Source: Ectothiorhodospiraceae bacterium
Lineage (GTDB): Bacteria; Pseudomonadota; Gammaproteobacteria; HK1
DNA: 64,000 bases
Assembly (NCBI GenBank): GCA_024234875.1
Contig: JACKNM010000002.1
Coordinates: 806,001-870,000, forward strand
Reading direction: 5' to 3'
Shown in pieces: positions 15,250-24,655 of the stretch. The position numbers and the translations under genes are program-made. The notes below the pieces were generated by a model. That model made no database searches, was not told the origin of the DNA, and saw only the letters and a program-made list of their open reading frames with translations. Within the stretch, counting starts at the first letter, position 1. Every line of letters starts with the position of its first letter.

Positions 15250-18200
15250 TTACACCACGTCGCCGCTGGCGGCGCGCAGCCGTTGGCACAGCATGCGGAT
15301 GATGGCGCGCAGCACCTCGGGGTTGTCCTCCATGGTCGCCTCGAGGTGGCGGTGGGCGAGCTCGAGCAGGAGGGTGTCCTCGGTCGCGCGCACGGTGGCG
15401 GATCGCGGCTCCGGGTCGAGCGCGGCGAGCTCGCCGAAGACGTCGCGCGGCCCGAGTGTCGCGATGCGGCGGCCGGCGCGCTCGACCTCGACCGCCCCGG
15501 AGACGATCACGTACAGGGTGTTGCCGACGTCCCCTTCGCGGATCACCGACTCGCCCTGGGCCACCTCGCGCTCGTCCATCGTCTCGGCCACCTCGGCGAT
15601 GTGCTCGTCCGGCATCTCGCGGAAGATGCCGACCGACTTCAACACCAGGACCTTCTCGATCGTCATCATTCCCGGGCTCTCCGGCGATGCCCCGTCGGTG
15701 GCGGAGCCGAGCATGGAAAGGGCCAGCGCGGCGACGCGCGGCGCGGGGTCGTGGCGCATGCGGCGTGCCTGCTCGCGAGCAGCGCCGGCGGAGACGCCCT
15801 GCAGCGCGGTCAACGCGGTCTCGCGGAGCAGCGGACTGGGGTCGCGCACCAGGCTGGCGAGCGTGGCGCCCGAACCGTGGTCGCGCAGCTCGCCGAGCGC
15901 GCGAGCAGCACAGGCACGAAGCCAGCGCGTACGCCGGCCGTGCGGGTCGCCGGCGAGGCCGCGCAGGCGCTGCGCCGGCGAACGCGCGGCCTCGACGTCC
16001 TCGGGCGCCAGCATCTCCAACCGCGCCGAGGCGGGCAGCGGCTCCAGAAGCGGCATCGTCCGCCATCGCCTCGGCGGGTCGAGCACCGAGTGGACCAGCT
16101 CGAGCGCGTAGGCGATGCGCTCCGGCGGGCCGCCGGCGAGCACCGTCCAGCCCGGCGCCAGCGCCCGCAGCCCGCGCGCCACCGCGACCAGGCGCACGAT
16201 CCGGTCCTGAGCCTGCGCGAGCTCGTGCTCGAGGGCGCTGCGCACCAGGCCCGCCTCGTCCACGCCTTCGAGATCGCGCAGGCCTGCGAGCAGCCGCATG
16301 GTCTCGGTCACCGTCTCGTCCAGGCGCGCGAGGGCAGGCTCACCGAGCCCCTCGGCCCCGAGACCCGGTCGCGCCTCGATGCCCTCGCAGAGCACGGACG
16401 CCAGGCGGTGCTCGAGGCGATCGTCGAGCCGCGGCAGCTCCCCGAGCATCTCGGCCACGCCTTCCCGGTCACCGAGAACGGCGGCGACGCGAACGATCTC
16501 CACCCGTCGCGGGTTCGAGAGCGACCCGGCGAACGCCTGGCGCAGGGCCGGCAGCACGTCGGGTCCGATCGCGATCAGGGCGTCCCCCGCCACCTGCGAC
16601 TGGTCGTCGCGGCCGAGCAGGCGCACCAGCGCCGGCGCGAGACTCGGAGCACGAAGCCGGGTCGCGGCGTGCAACGCCTCGCGGCGAACCGCGCGCACCG
16701 GGTCGGCCAACAACGACGCGAGCGGATCCTGGTACTCCGCCACCCCGACCTCGGCCAGCACGCGCGCCGCCAGCATGCGGTTGGCCGGACGGCGCGAGCT
16801 GGCCAGCTCGAGTAGTGCGTCGGCCCCGGTCGCGACGCCGCTGATGCCACCGTGCCGCAACAGTGCAACCACCGCGGCCCCACGAAGCGCGCGGTCGTCC
16901 GCGTCCAGGGCCCGACGAGCGCGCTCGAGCCCGTGGCCACGGTCGCAGGCGAGCAGCGCGCGCAGGAGCGCGGACTGGACCGCCGGATCCGGCTCGGCGT
17001 CGAGATGCTCGACCAGCGGGATCGCGAATGCGGCCGAGGGCAGACGCTCGATCTCGCGGGCAACCGCCCGGCGCACGAGAGACTCCGGGTCCGACAGCAG
17101 GGCGAGGACCTCGCGCGACGCCGAGGTCGCGCGCGCCTCGAGCAGCAATCTCGCTCCATGGATGCGCTCGGCCGGGTAAGTGCTCGCGAGGGCTCGACGA
17201 AGCACCGCCAGCGTGTCCGGGTCGTCGAGCGACAATCCGCGCCCGCTGATTCGCCGTGCCGATACCGCCCGCCCCAGCATGGTCACGTAGCGGCGGTGGG
17301 TCGCCAGAACCAGTGCGATCCAGGCCAGGACCAGGGGCACGACGGCGGTGAGCAGGTCCTGCGGCCCCAGCCCGAGCGCGGGAACCGCGAGCAGCAGGAG
17401 CGCCCCGGTCGCGGCCGCGGCCAGCGGCTCGAAGACGCCCTCGACCAGCGCCTGGGCGCGGGTGCGCTGCCGCGGGATCAGCGGCTGGTAGAGCAGCATC
17501 AGCGACGGCCAGAACACCCCCTGATAGCACGACTCGTTGAGCAGCTTGGTGAGGCAGCCGAAGGCGAAGATCAGCGCCATCGGCGCCAACAGCCATTGCG
17601 CGCCGACGACGGTCAACGCCCCGAGGCCGGTGAGCACGGGCAACAGCATGAGCCCGACGCGCACGCCACGCCGGCGCAGCACCCGCTCGGTCACCAGCAG
17701 GTTGCCGACGAGTGTCGCCACCGCGGTCGCGGCGAAGAACAGACCGAGGAATCCGGCGACCGCCTGGGAGTCGTCGAGATTCAGCTCCACGAGGCCGAAG
17801 AACGCGTTCGACACCGTGAAGTGCACCGCGTTGGCCACCACCACCAGGGCGAACAGCAGTCGGAGATAGCGCCGCACCGGCGTCTCCGCGCCACGCGCGG
17901 CGTGCGCCTCGGGGGCGACCTCATGATGCTGGCGGGCGAGATGGCCGGCCTCGGTCGCGGTGATGCGCAGGATCAGCGCGATGGCGATCCCCTCGCTCAG
18001 CACCGAGATCCAGAGCAGGTCGGCCACCGCCAGCACGCCGAGCACCAGCTGCATCGCGAGCCCGCCGACCAGCGCCGCCACCGCCTCACCGGCGGCGATG
18101 AGGCCGAAGTTGCGCTTGGCCTGGCCGAGGTCGAAGCACCGCTCGGCCAGACCCCAGAACACGAGGCTGAGCACGGTCCATTCGACCTCGACCCAGATCG

Positions 18201-18534
18201 CGGCGGCCACCACCGCAAGACCGCCGGCCGAGCCGTCCAGGGCGAAGCGCAGCATCACCAGGGTGAGGGCGTTGACCGCGAGCGCGCCGACGAGGAGACC
18301 ACGGAACGAGACCAGGCGCTCGAGCCGGGCGTAGAACGCGCCGACCAGCGGGATCACGATGCCCGCTCCGACGTAGGTGAGCGGCAGAAGATCCGCGTCG
18401 TAGGTCTCGAGGAACAGCGTCAGCGCGGCGGTGTTGGTGAACAGCCGCGGCAGCCCGAGCCCGACGAAGGCGAGCGCGAAGAACACCGCCACCCGCGAGC
18501 CACGCGCCTGCGGATGCGCATCCGCCGCCGTCAT
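15250..18534 (-). CDS. Giant fusion: Npt/MFS-like transporter + HEAT repeats + cyclic-nucleotide-binding domain
   Basis: A 1094-residue protein. Residues about 10-430 hold around 12 membrane helices resembling the ATP/ADP translocase-like (Npt/NTT) branch of the MFS. Residues about 450-930 are alpha-helical HEAT-like repeats (for example LASLLADPVRAVRREALHAA and LASLVRDPSPLLRETALTAL). The last about 137 residues form a CRP-type cNMP-binding domain with an intact phosphate-binding cassette (VFGELAALDPEPRSATV). A cAMP- or cGMP-gated transporter or sensor is the natural reading; substrate unknown. ATG 18534 has GGAG 9 bases upstream; a GTG at 18570 would add 12 residues. Confidence 0.8.
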   Translation of the reverse strand: MTAADAHPQARGSRVAVFFALAFVGLGLPRLFTNTAALTLFLETYDADLLPLTYVGAGIVIPLVGAFYARLERLVSFRGLLVGALAVNALTLVMLRFALDGSAGGLAVVAAAIWVEVEWTVLSLVFWGLAERCFDLGQAKRNFGLIAAGEAVAALVGGLAMQLVLGVLAVADLLWISVLSEGIAIALILRITATEAGHLARQHHEVAPEAHAARGAETPVRRYLRLLFALVVVANAVHFTVSNAFFGLVELNLDDSQAVAGFLGLFFAATAVATLVGNLLVTERVLRRRGVRVGLMLLPVLTGLGALTVVGAQWLLAPMALIFAFGCLTKLLNESCYQGVFWPSLMLLYQPLIPRQRTRAQALVEGVFEPLAAAATGALLLLAVPALGLGPQDLLTAVVPLVLAWIALVLATHRRYVTMLGRAVSARRISGRGLSLDDPDTLAVLRRALASTYPAERIHGARLLLEARATSASREVLALLSDPESLVRRAVAREIERLPSAAFAIPLVEHLDAEPDPAVQSALLRALLACDRGHGLERARRALDADDRALRGAAVVALLRHGGISGVATGADALLELASSRRPANRMLAARVLAEVGVAEYQDPLASLLADPVRAVRREALHAATRLRAPSLAPALVRLLGRDDQSQVAGDALIAIGPDVLPALRQAFAGSLSNPRRVEIVRVAAVLGDREGVAEMLGELPRLDDRLEHRLASVLCEGIEARPGLGAEGLGEPALARLDETVTETMRLLAGLRDLEGVDEAGLVRSALEHELAQAQDRIVRLVAVARGLRALAPGWTVLAGGPPERIAYALELVHSVLDPPRRWRTMPLLEPLPASARLEMLAPEDVEAARSPAQRLRGLAGDPHGRRTRWLRACAARALGELRDHGSGATLASLVRDPSPLLRETALTALQGVSAGAAREQARRMRHDPAPRVAALALSMLGSATDGASPESPGMMTIEKVLVLKSVGIFREMPDEHIAEVAETMDEREVAQGESVIREGDVGNTLYVIVSGAVEVERAGRRIATLGPRDVFGELAALDPEPRSATVRATEDTLLLELAHRHLEATMEDNPEVLRAIIRMLCQRLRAASGDVV

Positions 18535-18724
18535 CGCGGACCGCTCCGGCGCCAGGGCGAGGGCCGCCACCCACCGGTACGCCGTCGGTCAGCCGCCGGG
18601 CGCGAACTCGTACCCTGCCCTGTCATCCAATCCCGGGTCGCTTCGTGCAAGTCGGCGAGTTTAGCGGTGAATGTGAAAGTGATCGCGGGAGAAGTTCACA
18701 GCGTCGCGGTCGGCCGCGGCGCCT

Positions 18725-19105
18725 TCAGGCGAGGTCGAGTGCGTGGCGCTTGAGCGTCGCCAGGTCGACCACCTCGAGCGCGGCCTCGTCGGTGCCGGCG
18801 AGGAGAATCGGCGGCGCGACGCCGGCAGCGAGCGCTTCCCGCCAGCGCGCCGCGCAGAGACACCACTGGTCGCCCGGGAGCAGTCCCGGAAACCCGAGCT
18901 CCGGGCGCGGCGTGACGAGGTCGTTGCCGCGGCGGCGCGAGAACTCGAGGAACTCCGCGGTGACACGCGCGCAAACTGCGTGGATCCCGACATCGGTCTC
19001 GTCGACGCGACAGCAGCCGTCGCGGAAGAACCCGGTCAACGGGTCGCGCGAGCAGGGCTCGAGCGCGGTCCCCAGGACGTTGCGAGGGCCTTCGGTCTTC
19101 TGCAT
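18725..19105 (-). CDS. DUF2237 family protein
   Basis: A 126-residue soluble protein matching DUF2237: NVLGTALEPCSRDPLTGFFRDGCC at the N-terminus, then GNDLVTPRPE, FPGLLPGDQWCLCAARW and a C-terminal LKRHALDLA. Conserved cysteines (CC and CLC) suggest a metal or redox role, but no function is established. It stands between the giant fusion gene and the ugp operon on the same strand, with 25 bases to the exported phosphodiesterase gene, so it may be cotranscribed from ugp. Confidence 0.85.
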   Translation of the reverse strand: MQKTEGPRNVLGTALEPCSRDPLTGFFRDGCCRVDETDVGIHAVCARVTAEFLEFSRRRGNDLVTPRPELGFPGLLPGDQWCLCAARWREALAAGVAPPILLAGTDEAALEVVDLATLKRHALDLA

Positions 19106-19130
19106 CGAGCGCGTCCTCCGCGGTGGCGTG

Positions 19131-20135
19131 TCAGCGCGCGGACACCGCGGGCGGCAACGCCAGGCCGGCCGCGGCGACCACCTCCCGGAGTCGGTCCGGG
19201 TAGTCCGAGATCAGGCCGTCGACGCCGAGCTCGATCAGGGCGCGCATGCGCTCCGCCTCGTTCACCGTCCAGGGAACGACGCGCAGGCCGCGTGCATGGG
19301 CATCGGCCAGGGAGGCTGCGTCGACCATCTGATGATGGGGTGACCACACCTCGCACCCCGCGGCAGCGACCAGCGCCGGCACCGACCCACCGTGGTCGTC
19401 GACATCGAGTCCCGCGGTCCACGCCGAGGCCCCGGGTCGGCCGCGCTCGACGTTGTCCAACCAGCGCTGCTCCACCGTCAGACAGGCGGTCTCGATCTCG
19501 GGCGCCACCGCGTCGACCCGGCGCAGCGTACGCCAGTCGAACGACTGCACCGTCGCCCGGGTCGCGAGCCCGCTGGCGCGAATCACCTCGACCACCCGGT
19601 CGGCGAACGCCTCCGCGGGCGCGGTCTCGTCGGGGGCGCGCGGGTCGAGCTTGGTCTCGATGTTGAATCGCAGGTGCTCCGCCCCCGGCAGCCGACCGAG
19701 CGCGAGCACGTCGGCGAGGCGGGGGATGACCTCGCCGTCCACCGCACGCTGCTCGGGATAGCGGGCGGCGTACTTCGAGGCCGGGTCGAGGCGACCGACG
19801 TCGAAGCCGAGGAGCTCGGCATGGCTGAGCGAGCGCAATGTCGGGCCGGCGGTCGCGAGCCAGCGCCCGGCGGCGTCCCGTGTGGTCGCCGGATTCAGGG
19901 CCCGGTCGTGCGCCACCACCACCACGCCGTCGCGCGTGATGCCGGTGTCCAGCTCCAGCGTGCTGACGCCGATTCCGAGCGCGACCCGGAAGCCGGCGAG
20001 GGTGTTCTCGGGCGCGAGCCCGCGCGCGCCACGATGACCCTGGATGTCGAACGCGCCGGCCGACGACGCGACCAGCATCACCGCGAGCGCACTCCCCGCG
20101 CGCCGGCACGAGCGCCGCGATTCGGGACCAGCCAT
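19131..20135 (-). CDS. Exported glycerophosphodiester phosphodiesterase
   Basis: A 334-residue GDPD-family enzyme hydrolysing glycerophosphodiesters to glycerol-3-phosphate and an alcohol. The core motifs are GHRGARGLAPENT, LELDTGITRDGVVVVAHD and the acidic FNIETKLD. An arginine-rich n-region followed by SALAVMLVASSAGA is a signal peptide, so it acts in the periplasm (GlpQ-like), although its place at the end of the ugp operon is that of cytoplasmic UgpQ. The ATG at 20135 overlaps the ugpC stop (TGATG), which decides the start over an upstream in-frame extension. Confidence 0.9.
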   Translation of the reverse strand: MAGPESRRSCRRAGSALAVMLVASSAGAFDIQGHRGARGLAPENTLAGFRVALGIGVSTLELDTGITRDGVVVVAHDRALNPATTRDAAGRWLATAGPTLRSLSHAELLGFDVGRLDPASKYAARYPEQRAVDGEVIPRLADVLALGRLPGAEHLRFNIETKLDPRAPDETAPAEAFADRVVEVIRASGLATRATVQSFDWRTLRRVDAVAPEIETACLTVEQRWLDNVERGRPGASAWTAGLDVDDHGGSVPALVAAAGCEVWSPHHQMVDAASLADAHARGLRVVPWTVNEAERMRALIELGVDGLISDYPDRLREVVAAAGLALPPAVSAR

Positions 20136-21214
20136 CAGCCCGCCCCGGGTCGCAGCCGGCTGCCGTCTGCCGGATCGAACAGATGGATTCGCTCCGGCTC
20201 GATCCACAACCGCAGCCGCTCACCGGCAGTGTGCACGGCGCCCCCCGGGAGCCGGGCGGTGAGCTCGGCACCGTCGAGCGCGCCGTGGACGAGGGTGTCG
20301 GCCCCGAGCGGCTCGACGAGATCGATGGTGAGGTCGACCGGATCGCGGCCCGGCGCCTCGTCCGTCTCCAGGTGCTCGGGTCGGATGCCGACGGTGAGCG
20401 GCGCGCCACCGGGCATCACCCCCGGCAGCGCGAGCGACTGCCCCCCGGGGACCACCACCGCGCGCCCGTCCGGGCTCGCGGTCCCGGGGACGAAGTTCAT
20501 CGCCGGCGAGCCGATGAAGCCGGCCACGAAGGCGCTGGCCGGATCGCGATAGACCTCGAGCGGCGTGCCCACCTGCTCGGCGCGCCCCGCGTTCATCACC
20601 ACCAGACGGTCGGCCAGGGTCATCGCCTCCACCTGGTCGTGGGTGACGTAGATCGACGTGATCGCGAGATCCCGCTGCAGCTTCTTGATCTCGAGACGCA
20701 TCTGCACGCGAAGCTTCGCATCGAGATTCGACAACGGCTCGTCGAACAGGAACACCGCCGGCTCACGCACGATCGCCCGCCCCATGGCGACCCGCTGGCG
20801 CTGCCCACCGGAGAGCTCGCGAGGACGGCGCCGCAGGAACGGCTCGAGGTGCAGGATCTCCGCCGCGCGAGCCACCCGACGCGCGATCTCGTCGCCCGGC
20901 ACCCGGCGGTTGCGAAGGCCGTATGCCATGTTGTCGAAGACGCTCATGTGAGGGTAGAGCGCGTAGTTCTGGAACACCATCGCGATGTCGCGGTGCATCG
21001 GCTCCAGGTCGTTCACCACCCGGCCGCCGATCGCGATCTCGCCGCCGCTGATGCGCTCCAGCCCGGCCACCATGCGCAACAACGTCGACTTGCCACAGCC
21101 CGAGGGTCCGACCACGACGATCAGCTCGCCGTCGGCGATCTCGAGGTCGACGCCGTGTATCACCGCGGTATCGCCGAACCGCTTGGTCACCCCGCGAATG
21201 CTGATCTCGGCCAC
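20135..21214 (-). CDS. ugpC: sn-glycerol-3-phosphate ABC importer, ATPase subunit
   Basis: A 359-residue MalK/UgpC-type ATPase energising glycerol-3-phosphate uptake. Walker A (VGPSGCGKST), signature (LSGGQRQR), Walker B (VFLFDEPLSNLD), H-loop (VTHDQVEA) and two C-terminal TOBE/OB segments are all present. It follows ugpE after 53 bases and overlaps the phosphodiesterase gene by 1 base. MalK-type ATPases of this branch can serve several sugar importers, but the operon context points to UgpC. Confidence 0.92.
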   Translation of the reverse strand: MAEISIRGVTKRFGDTAVIHGVDLEIADGELIVVVGPSGCGKSTLLRMVAGLERISGGEIAIGGRVVNDLEPMHRDIAMVFQNYALYPHMSVFDNMAYGLRNRRVPGDEIARRVARAAEILHLEPFLRRRPRELSGGQRQRVAMGRAIVREPAVFLFDEPLSNLDAKLRVQMRLEIKKLQRDLAITSIYVTHDQVEAMTLADRLVVMNAGRAEQVGTPLEVYRDPASAFVAGFIGSPAMNFVPGTASPDGRAVVVPGGQSLALPGVMPGGAPLTVGIRPEHLETDEAPGRDPVDLTIDLVEPLGADTLVHGALDGAELTARLPGGAVHTAGERLRLWIEPERIHLFDPADGSRLRPGAG

Positions 21215-21267
21215 CTATCGACTCCTCTGCGCGTCGTCCGCCCGGCGCGACGCCGCCGCGCGCGACC

Positions 21268-22116
21268 TCACTTCTCCACCTCGACCAGCCCCTTCACGAA
21301 CAGTCGCTGCATCACCACGACCACGATCACCGGCGGCAGCATGGCGAGGATCGAAGTGCCCATGACCAGATGCCACAGCGGCTCGGAATCCGGCACCGAG
21401 ACCATTCGCTGGATGCCCATGACCACCGTGTAGTAGGACTCCTCGGTGGTCACCAGGAGTGGCCAGAGGTACTGGTTCCAGCCGTAGATGAACAGGATTA
21501 CGAACAGCGCCGCGATGTTGGTGCGCGACAGCGGCAACAGCACGTCGAAGAAGAAACGAATCGGCCCGGCACCGTCGATGCGCGCCGCCTCGAGCAGCTC
21601 GTCCGGCACGGTGAGGAAGAACTGCCGGAACAGGAAAGTCGCGGTGGCCGATGCGATCAACGGTAGCGACAGTCCCGCGTAGCTGTTGAGCAGGCCGAGG
21701 CCCGCCACCACCTCGAACGTCGGCAGGATCCGCACCTCGACCGGCAGCATCAGGGTCACGAAGATGGTCCAGAACACCAGCCCGCGAAACGGGAAGCGGA
21801 AGTAGACGATGGCGTAGGCCGAGGCGAGCGAGATGACGATCTTGCCGATGGCGATCGCGAGCGCCATCACCAGACTGTTGAGCATCATCATTCCGACCGG
21901 CGGGGAGCCCGCCGCCTGGACGCCCTCGCCGAGGATGCTCGCGTAGTTCTCCACCATGCGGTCGCCGGGCCAAAGCGGCACCACGCCCTGCATCAGGGAC
22001 TCCGGTGGGTAGGTGGAGGCGACGAACGCGATCCACACCGGGAAGAAGACCACGACCACGCCGAGCATCAGCACGACGTGGGTCATGAGGTTCAGGAGCG
22101 GGCGATTCTCGACCAT
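21268..22116 (-). CDS. ugpE: sn-glycerol-3-phosphate ABC importer, permease
   Basis: A 282-residue MalG-type inner-membrane permease with six predicted helices. The EAA loop that contacts the ATPase is ELLEAARIDGAGPIRFFFDV. The ATG at 22116 overlaps the ugpA stop (TGATG). UgpE forms the translocation pore with UgpA. Confidence 0.92.
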   Translation of the reverse strand: MVENRPLLNLMTHVVLMLGVVVVFFPVWIAFVASTYPPESLMQGVVPLWPGDRMVENYASILGEGVQAAGSPPVGMMMLNSLVMALAIAIGKIVISLASAYAIVYFRFPFRGLVFWTIFVTLMLPVEVRILPTFEVVAGLGLLNSYAGLSLPLIASATATFLFRQFFLTVPDELLEAARIDGAGPIRFFFDVLLPLSRTNIAALFVILFIYGWNQYLWPLLVTTEESYYTVVMGIQRMVSVPDSEPLWHLVMGTSILAMLPPVIVVVVMQRLFVKGLVEVEK

Positions 22117-23000
22117 CAGTACTCGACTCGTCGCTCGACGTAGCGGAACTGCACCACCGTGAGGGCGATGACGATCGCCATCAGCACTGCCGACTGTGCC
22201 GCCGATCCGCCCAGATCGAGTCCGATGAACCCGTCGTTGTAGACCTTGTACACCAGGATGTTCGTCGCCTGCGCCGGGCCACCGCTGGTGGTGGCATGGA
22301 TGATTCCGAAGGTGTCGAAGAACGCGTAGACCACGTTGACCACCAGCAAGAAGAACGTGGTGGGAGAGATGAGCGGAAACACGATGGTCCAGAATCGTCG
22401 GCCGGGCCCGGCGCCGTCGATGGCGGCGGCCTCGATCAGCGACCGTGGAATCGACTGCAAGCCAGCCAGAAAGAACAGGAAGTTGTAGCTCACCTGTTTC
22501 CATGCGGCGGCGACCACCACGAGGATCATCGCATCGTCACCGTCGAGATAGTGGTTCCAGTCGTAGCCGATGGCGCGCAGGCCGTAGGCGGCGATGCCGA
22601 TGCTCGGATTGAACAGGAAGAACCACAGCACGCCTGCAACCGCCGGTGCGATGGCGTACGGCCAGATGAGGAGCGTCCGGTACGCCATCGCACCGCGCAA
22701 CACCCGGTCGGCCATGACCGCGAGCGCGAGCGAGGCGGACATCGCCAGCAGCGTGGTGCCGATGCTGAACACCACGGTGACCTCGAGGGAGTTGCGATAG
22801 CCGTCGTCGGCGAACAGCGCCTCGAAGTTCTCGAGCCAGACGAACTCCCGTGACAGGCCGAAGGCGTCCTCGATCAGCACCGACTGATAGAGGGCCTGCG
22901 CCGCCGGCCAGATGAAGAAGACGAGGGTGATGACGAGCTGTGGCGCGACCAGCAGCCAGGGCAGTAGCCTTCGTTCGAACCCGACCCGCTTGTGCTGCAC
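22116..23000 (-). CDS. ugpA: sn-glycerol-3-phosphate ABC importer, permease
   Basis: A 294-residue MalF-type permease partner of UgpE, with six predicted helices and the EAA loop SLIEAAAIDGAGPGRRFWTI. The GTG at 23000 is chosen because GGAGGGG sits 6-7 bases upstream and the sequence from there (VQHKRVGFERRLLPWLLVAP) is the standard beginning of UgpA. It is separated from ugpB by 115 bases containing two strong inverted repeats. Confidence 0.92.
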   Translation of the reverse strand: MQHKRVGFERRLLPWLLVAPQLVITLVFFIWPAAQALYQSVLIEDAFGLSREFVWLENFEALFADDGYRNSLEVTVVFSIGTTLLAMSASLALAVMADRVLRGAMAYRTLLIWPYAIAPAVAGVLWFFLFNPSIGIAAYGLRAIGYDWNHYLDGDDAMILVVVAAAWKQVSYNFLFFLAGLQSIPRSLIEAAAIDGAGPGRRFWTIVFPLISPTTFFLLVVNVVYAFFDTFGIIHATTSGGPAQATNILVYKVYNDGFIGLDLGGSAAQSAVLMAIVIALTVVQFRYVERRVEY

Positions 23001-23028
23001 CGCGTCCCCTCCGCGACGCCGAGCTCGC

Positions 23029-23094
23029 GGCCGGCCCCGGAGAGGAGCCGGCCACCGCAGTCTCGGCACGTCGATCGAGGCGGGCGGCCGCCCG
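23029..23094 (-). repeat. Intercistronic hairpins between ugpB and ugpA
   Basis: Two perfect inverted repeats lie in the gap: GGCCGGC (23029-23035) with GCCGGCC (23047-23053), and the 14-bp palindrome CGGGCGGCCGCCCG (23081-23094). In binding-protein operons such hairpins often protect the upstream transcript from decay or cause partial termination, giving more binding protein than permease; here that is inferred. Confidence 0.5.
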
Positions 23095-23115
23095 CCCGCT
23101 CGACCGACGCACGGC

Positions 23116-24423
23116 TCAGCCGTTTTGCTTCTCGAACTTCCGCAGCAGGTCGTTGCCACGCTTGACCGCGTCGTCGAGACCTTCCTGGGCGGTCTTCTTT
23201 CCGGCCCAGATCGCCTCCAGCTCCTCGTTGATCACATCGCGGATCTGCACGAAGTTACCGAAGCGCAGCCCCTTCGAGTTGGCGGTCGGCGGCTTGTTGT
23301 TGATCTGCTTGATCGCGGTGTCGGTGCCCGGATTCTTGTCATAGAAGCCCTGGGCGCGCGTCAGCTCGTAGGCCGCGGTGGTGATCGGCAGATAGCCGGT
23401 GAACTGATGCCAGTCGGCCTGCACCTCGGCCGAGGAGAGGTAGGTGAAGAACTTCGCGACCCCCTTGTACTCCTCGTCGTTGCGCCCACGCAGGACCCAC
23501 AGCGTCGCGCCGCCGATGATGCTGTTCTGCGGCGGGTTGCCCACACCCGGCCAGTACGGGAGCTGCCCCACGCCGAAAGCGAACTTGACGTTCTTCGTCA
23601 CCCCCGCGTACGCCGCCGACGAGTTCATGTACATGGCGCACTCGCCGTTGTAGAACTTCGGCGCGCTGTCGGAGCGGCGGCCGCCGTAGTCGAAGATCTT
23701 GGTCTTCTGCCACTCGGCCATCTTCCCGATGTGGGTGACGTGGGCGGCGCTGTTGATCGTCAGCTCGGTGTCGAGCCCCGCGAACCCGTTCTCCTTGGTG
23801 CCGATCGGGAGATCGTGCCAGGCGCTGAAGTTCTCGATCTGGACCCAGGACTGCCAGCCGGTGGTGAAGCCGCAGGCGACACCGGCGGCCTGGAGCTTCT
23901 TCGCCGCCGCCTCCAGGTCGGGCCAGGTCACCGGGGGCTTCTCCGGATCGAGGCCGGCCTTGGAGAACGCGTCCTTGTTGTAGTACAGGACCGGCGTCGA
24001 GCTGTTGAAGGGCATCGACAGCATGTTCCCCGCGGTGTCGGTGTAGTAGCCGGTCACCGCCGCAAGGTAGTCGGCGGGGTCGAACGACTCGCCCGCGTTC
24101 TTCATCAGCTCGTAGACCGGATACACCGCGCCCTTGGCCGCCATCATGGTCGCGGTGCCGACCTCGAACACCTGCACGATGTGCGGCTGCTGCTTGGCGC
24201 GGAAGGCGGCGATCGCCGCGGTCATGGTCTCGGTGTAGTTGCCCTTGTAGACCGGGACGACCTTGTAGTCCGACTGCGACGCGTTGAACCCCTCGGCGAT
24301 GCTGGCGAGCTTCTCACCGAGCTCACCGCCCATGGCATGCCACCACTGCACCTCGGTCACCGCGAACGCGCTGCCCGTCGATGCGCCCGCGATCACCGCG
24401 GCGGCCAGGATCTTCCTCAGCAT
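23116..24423 (-). CDS. ugpB: sn-glycerol-3-phosphate-binding periplasmic protein
   Basis: A 435-residue extracellular solute-binding protein (family 1) with a Sec signal peptide (MLRKILAAAVIAGASTGSAFA) and no lipobox cysteine, so it is a soluble periplasmic protein. Segments VQWWHAMGGELGEKL, VPVYKGNYTETM and MPFNSSTPVLYYNKDAF are typical of UgpB. It is the first gene of ugpBAEC. No PhoB box was recognised in the 232 bases upstream, so phosphate control is not demonstrated. Confidence 0.93.
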   Translation of the reverse strand: MLRKILAAAVIAGASTGSAFAVTEVQWWHAMGGELGEKLASIAEGFNASQSDYKVVPVYKGNYTETMTAAIAAFRAKQQPHIVQVFEVGTATMMAAKGAVYPVYELMKNAGESFDPADYLAAVTGYYTDTAGNMLSMPFNSSTPVLYYNKDAFSKAGLDPEKPPVTWPDLEAAAKKLQAAGVACGFTTGWQSWVQIENFSAWHDLPIGTKENGFAGLDTELTINSAAHVTHIGKMAEWQKTKIFDYGGRRSDSAPKFYNGECAMYMNSSAAYAGVTKNVKFAFGVGQLPYWPGVGNPPQNSIIGGATLWVLRGRNDEEYKGVAKFFTYLSSAEVQADWHQFTGYLPITTAAYELTRAQGFYDKNPGTDTAIKQINNKPPTANSKGLRFGNFVQIRDVINEELEAIWAGKKTAQEGLDDAVKRGNDLLRKFEKQNG

Positions 24424-24610
24424 GTGCTCCCCTCCGTTTGCTCACGTTGCGTGAGGCGCCACCGTGCCGGCCGCGCCCCTGGATGGCGGTTTGTACGCGC
24501 CTGTTGTGGCGCCGAGTTTACGCCGGGAGGAACGGCATGAGTACCGCGACCACCCGGGAGCGTGGTGGGCGCCCGCCGGGTGGCTCGCCGCCCGCGGCGC
24601 CGGGCTGCTC

Positions 24611-24633
24611 CGGGGGGCGGTTTCGTCCCCCCG
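24611..24633 (+). other. Strong hairpin just upstream of the flavin reductase fusion gene
   Basis: A perfect 7-bp stem (CGGGGGG / CCCCCCG) with a 9-base loop ends 22 bases before the start codon, in the 232-base region dividing ugpB from the fusion gene. It could be a leader hairpin affecting translation, since the start codon lacks a clear Shine-Dalgarno. Confidence 0.4.
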
Positions 24634-24655
24634 AGGCGACGTGCACAATTGCCCC

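Noticed and set aside
16852..18753. 633-residue rightward frame opposite the giant fusion gene
   Set aside because: Antisense shadow; Gln/Arg/His-rich composition and no domain, whereas the leftward frame has clear domains.
24464..24655. N-terminal extension of the flavin reductase fusion
   Set aside because: Passes through a strong hairpin and low-complexity sequence; domain begins after 24656.
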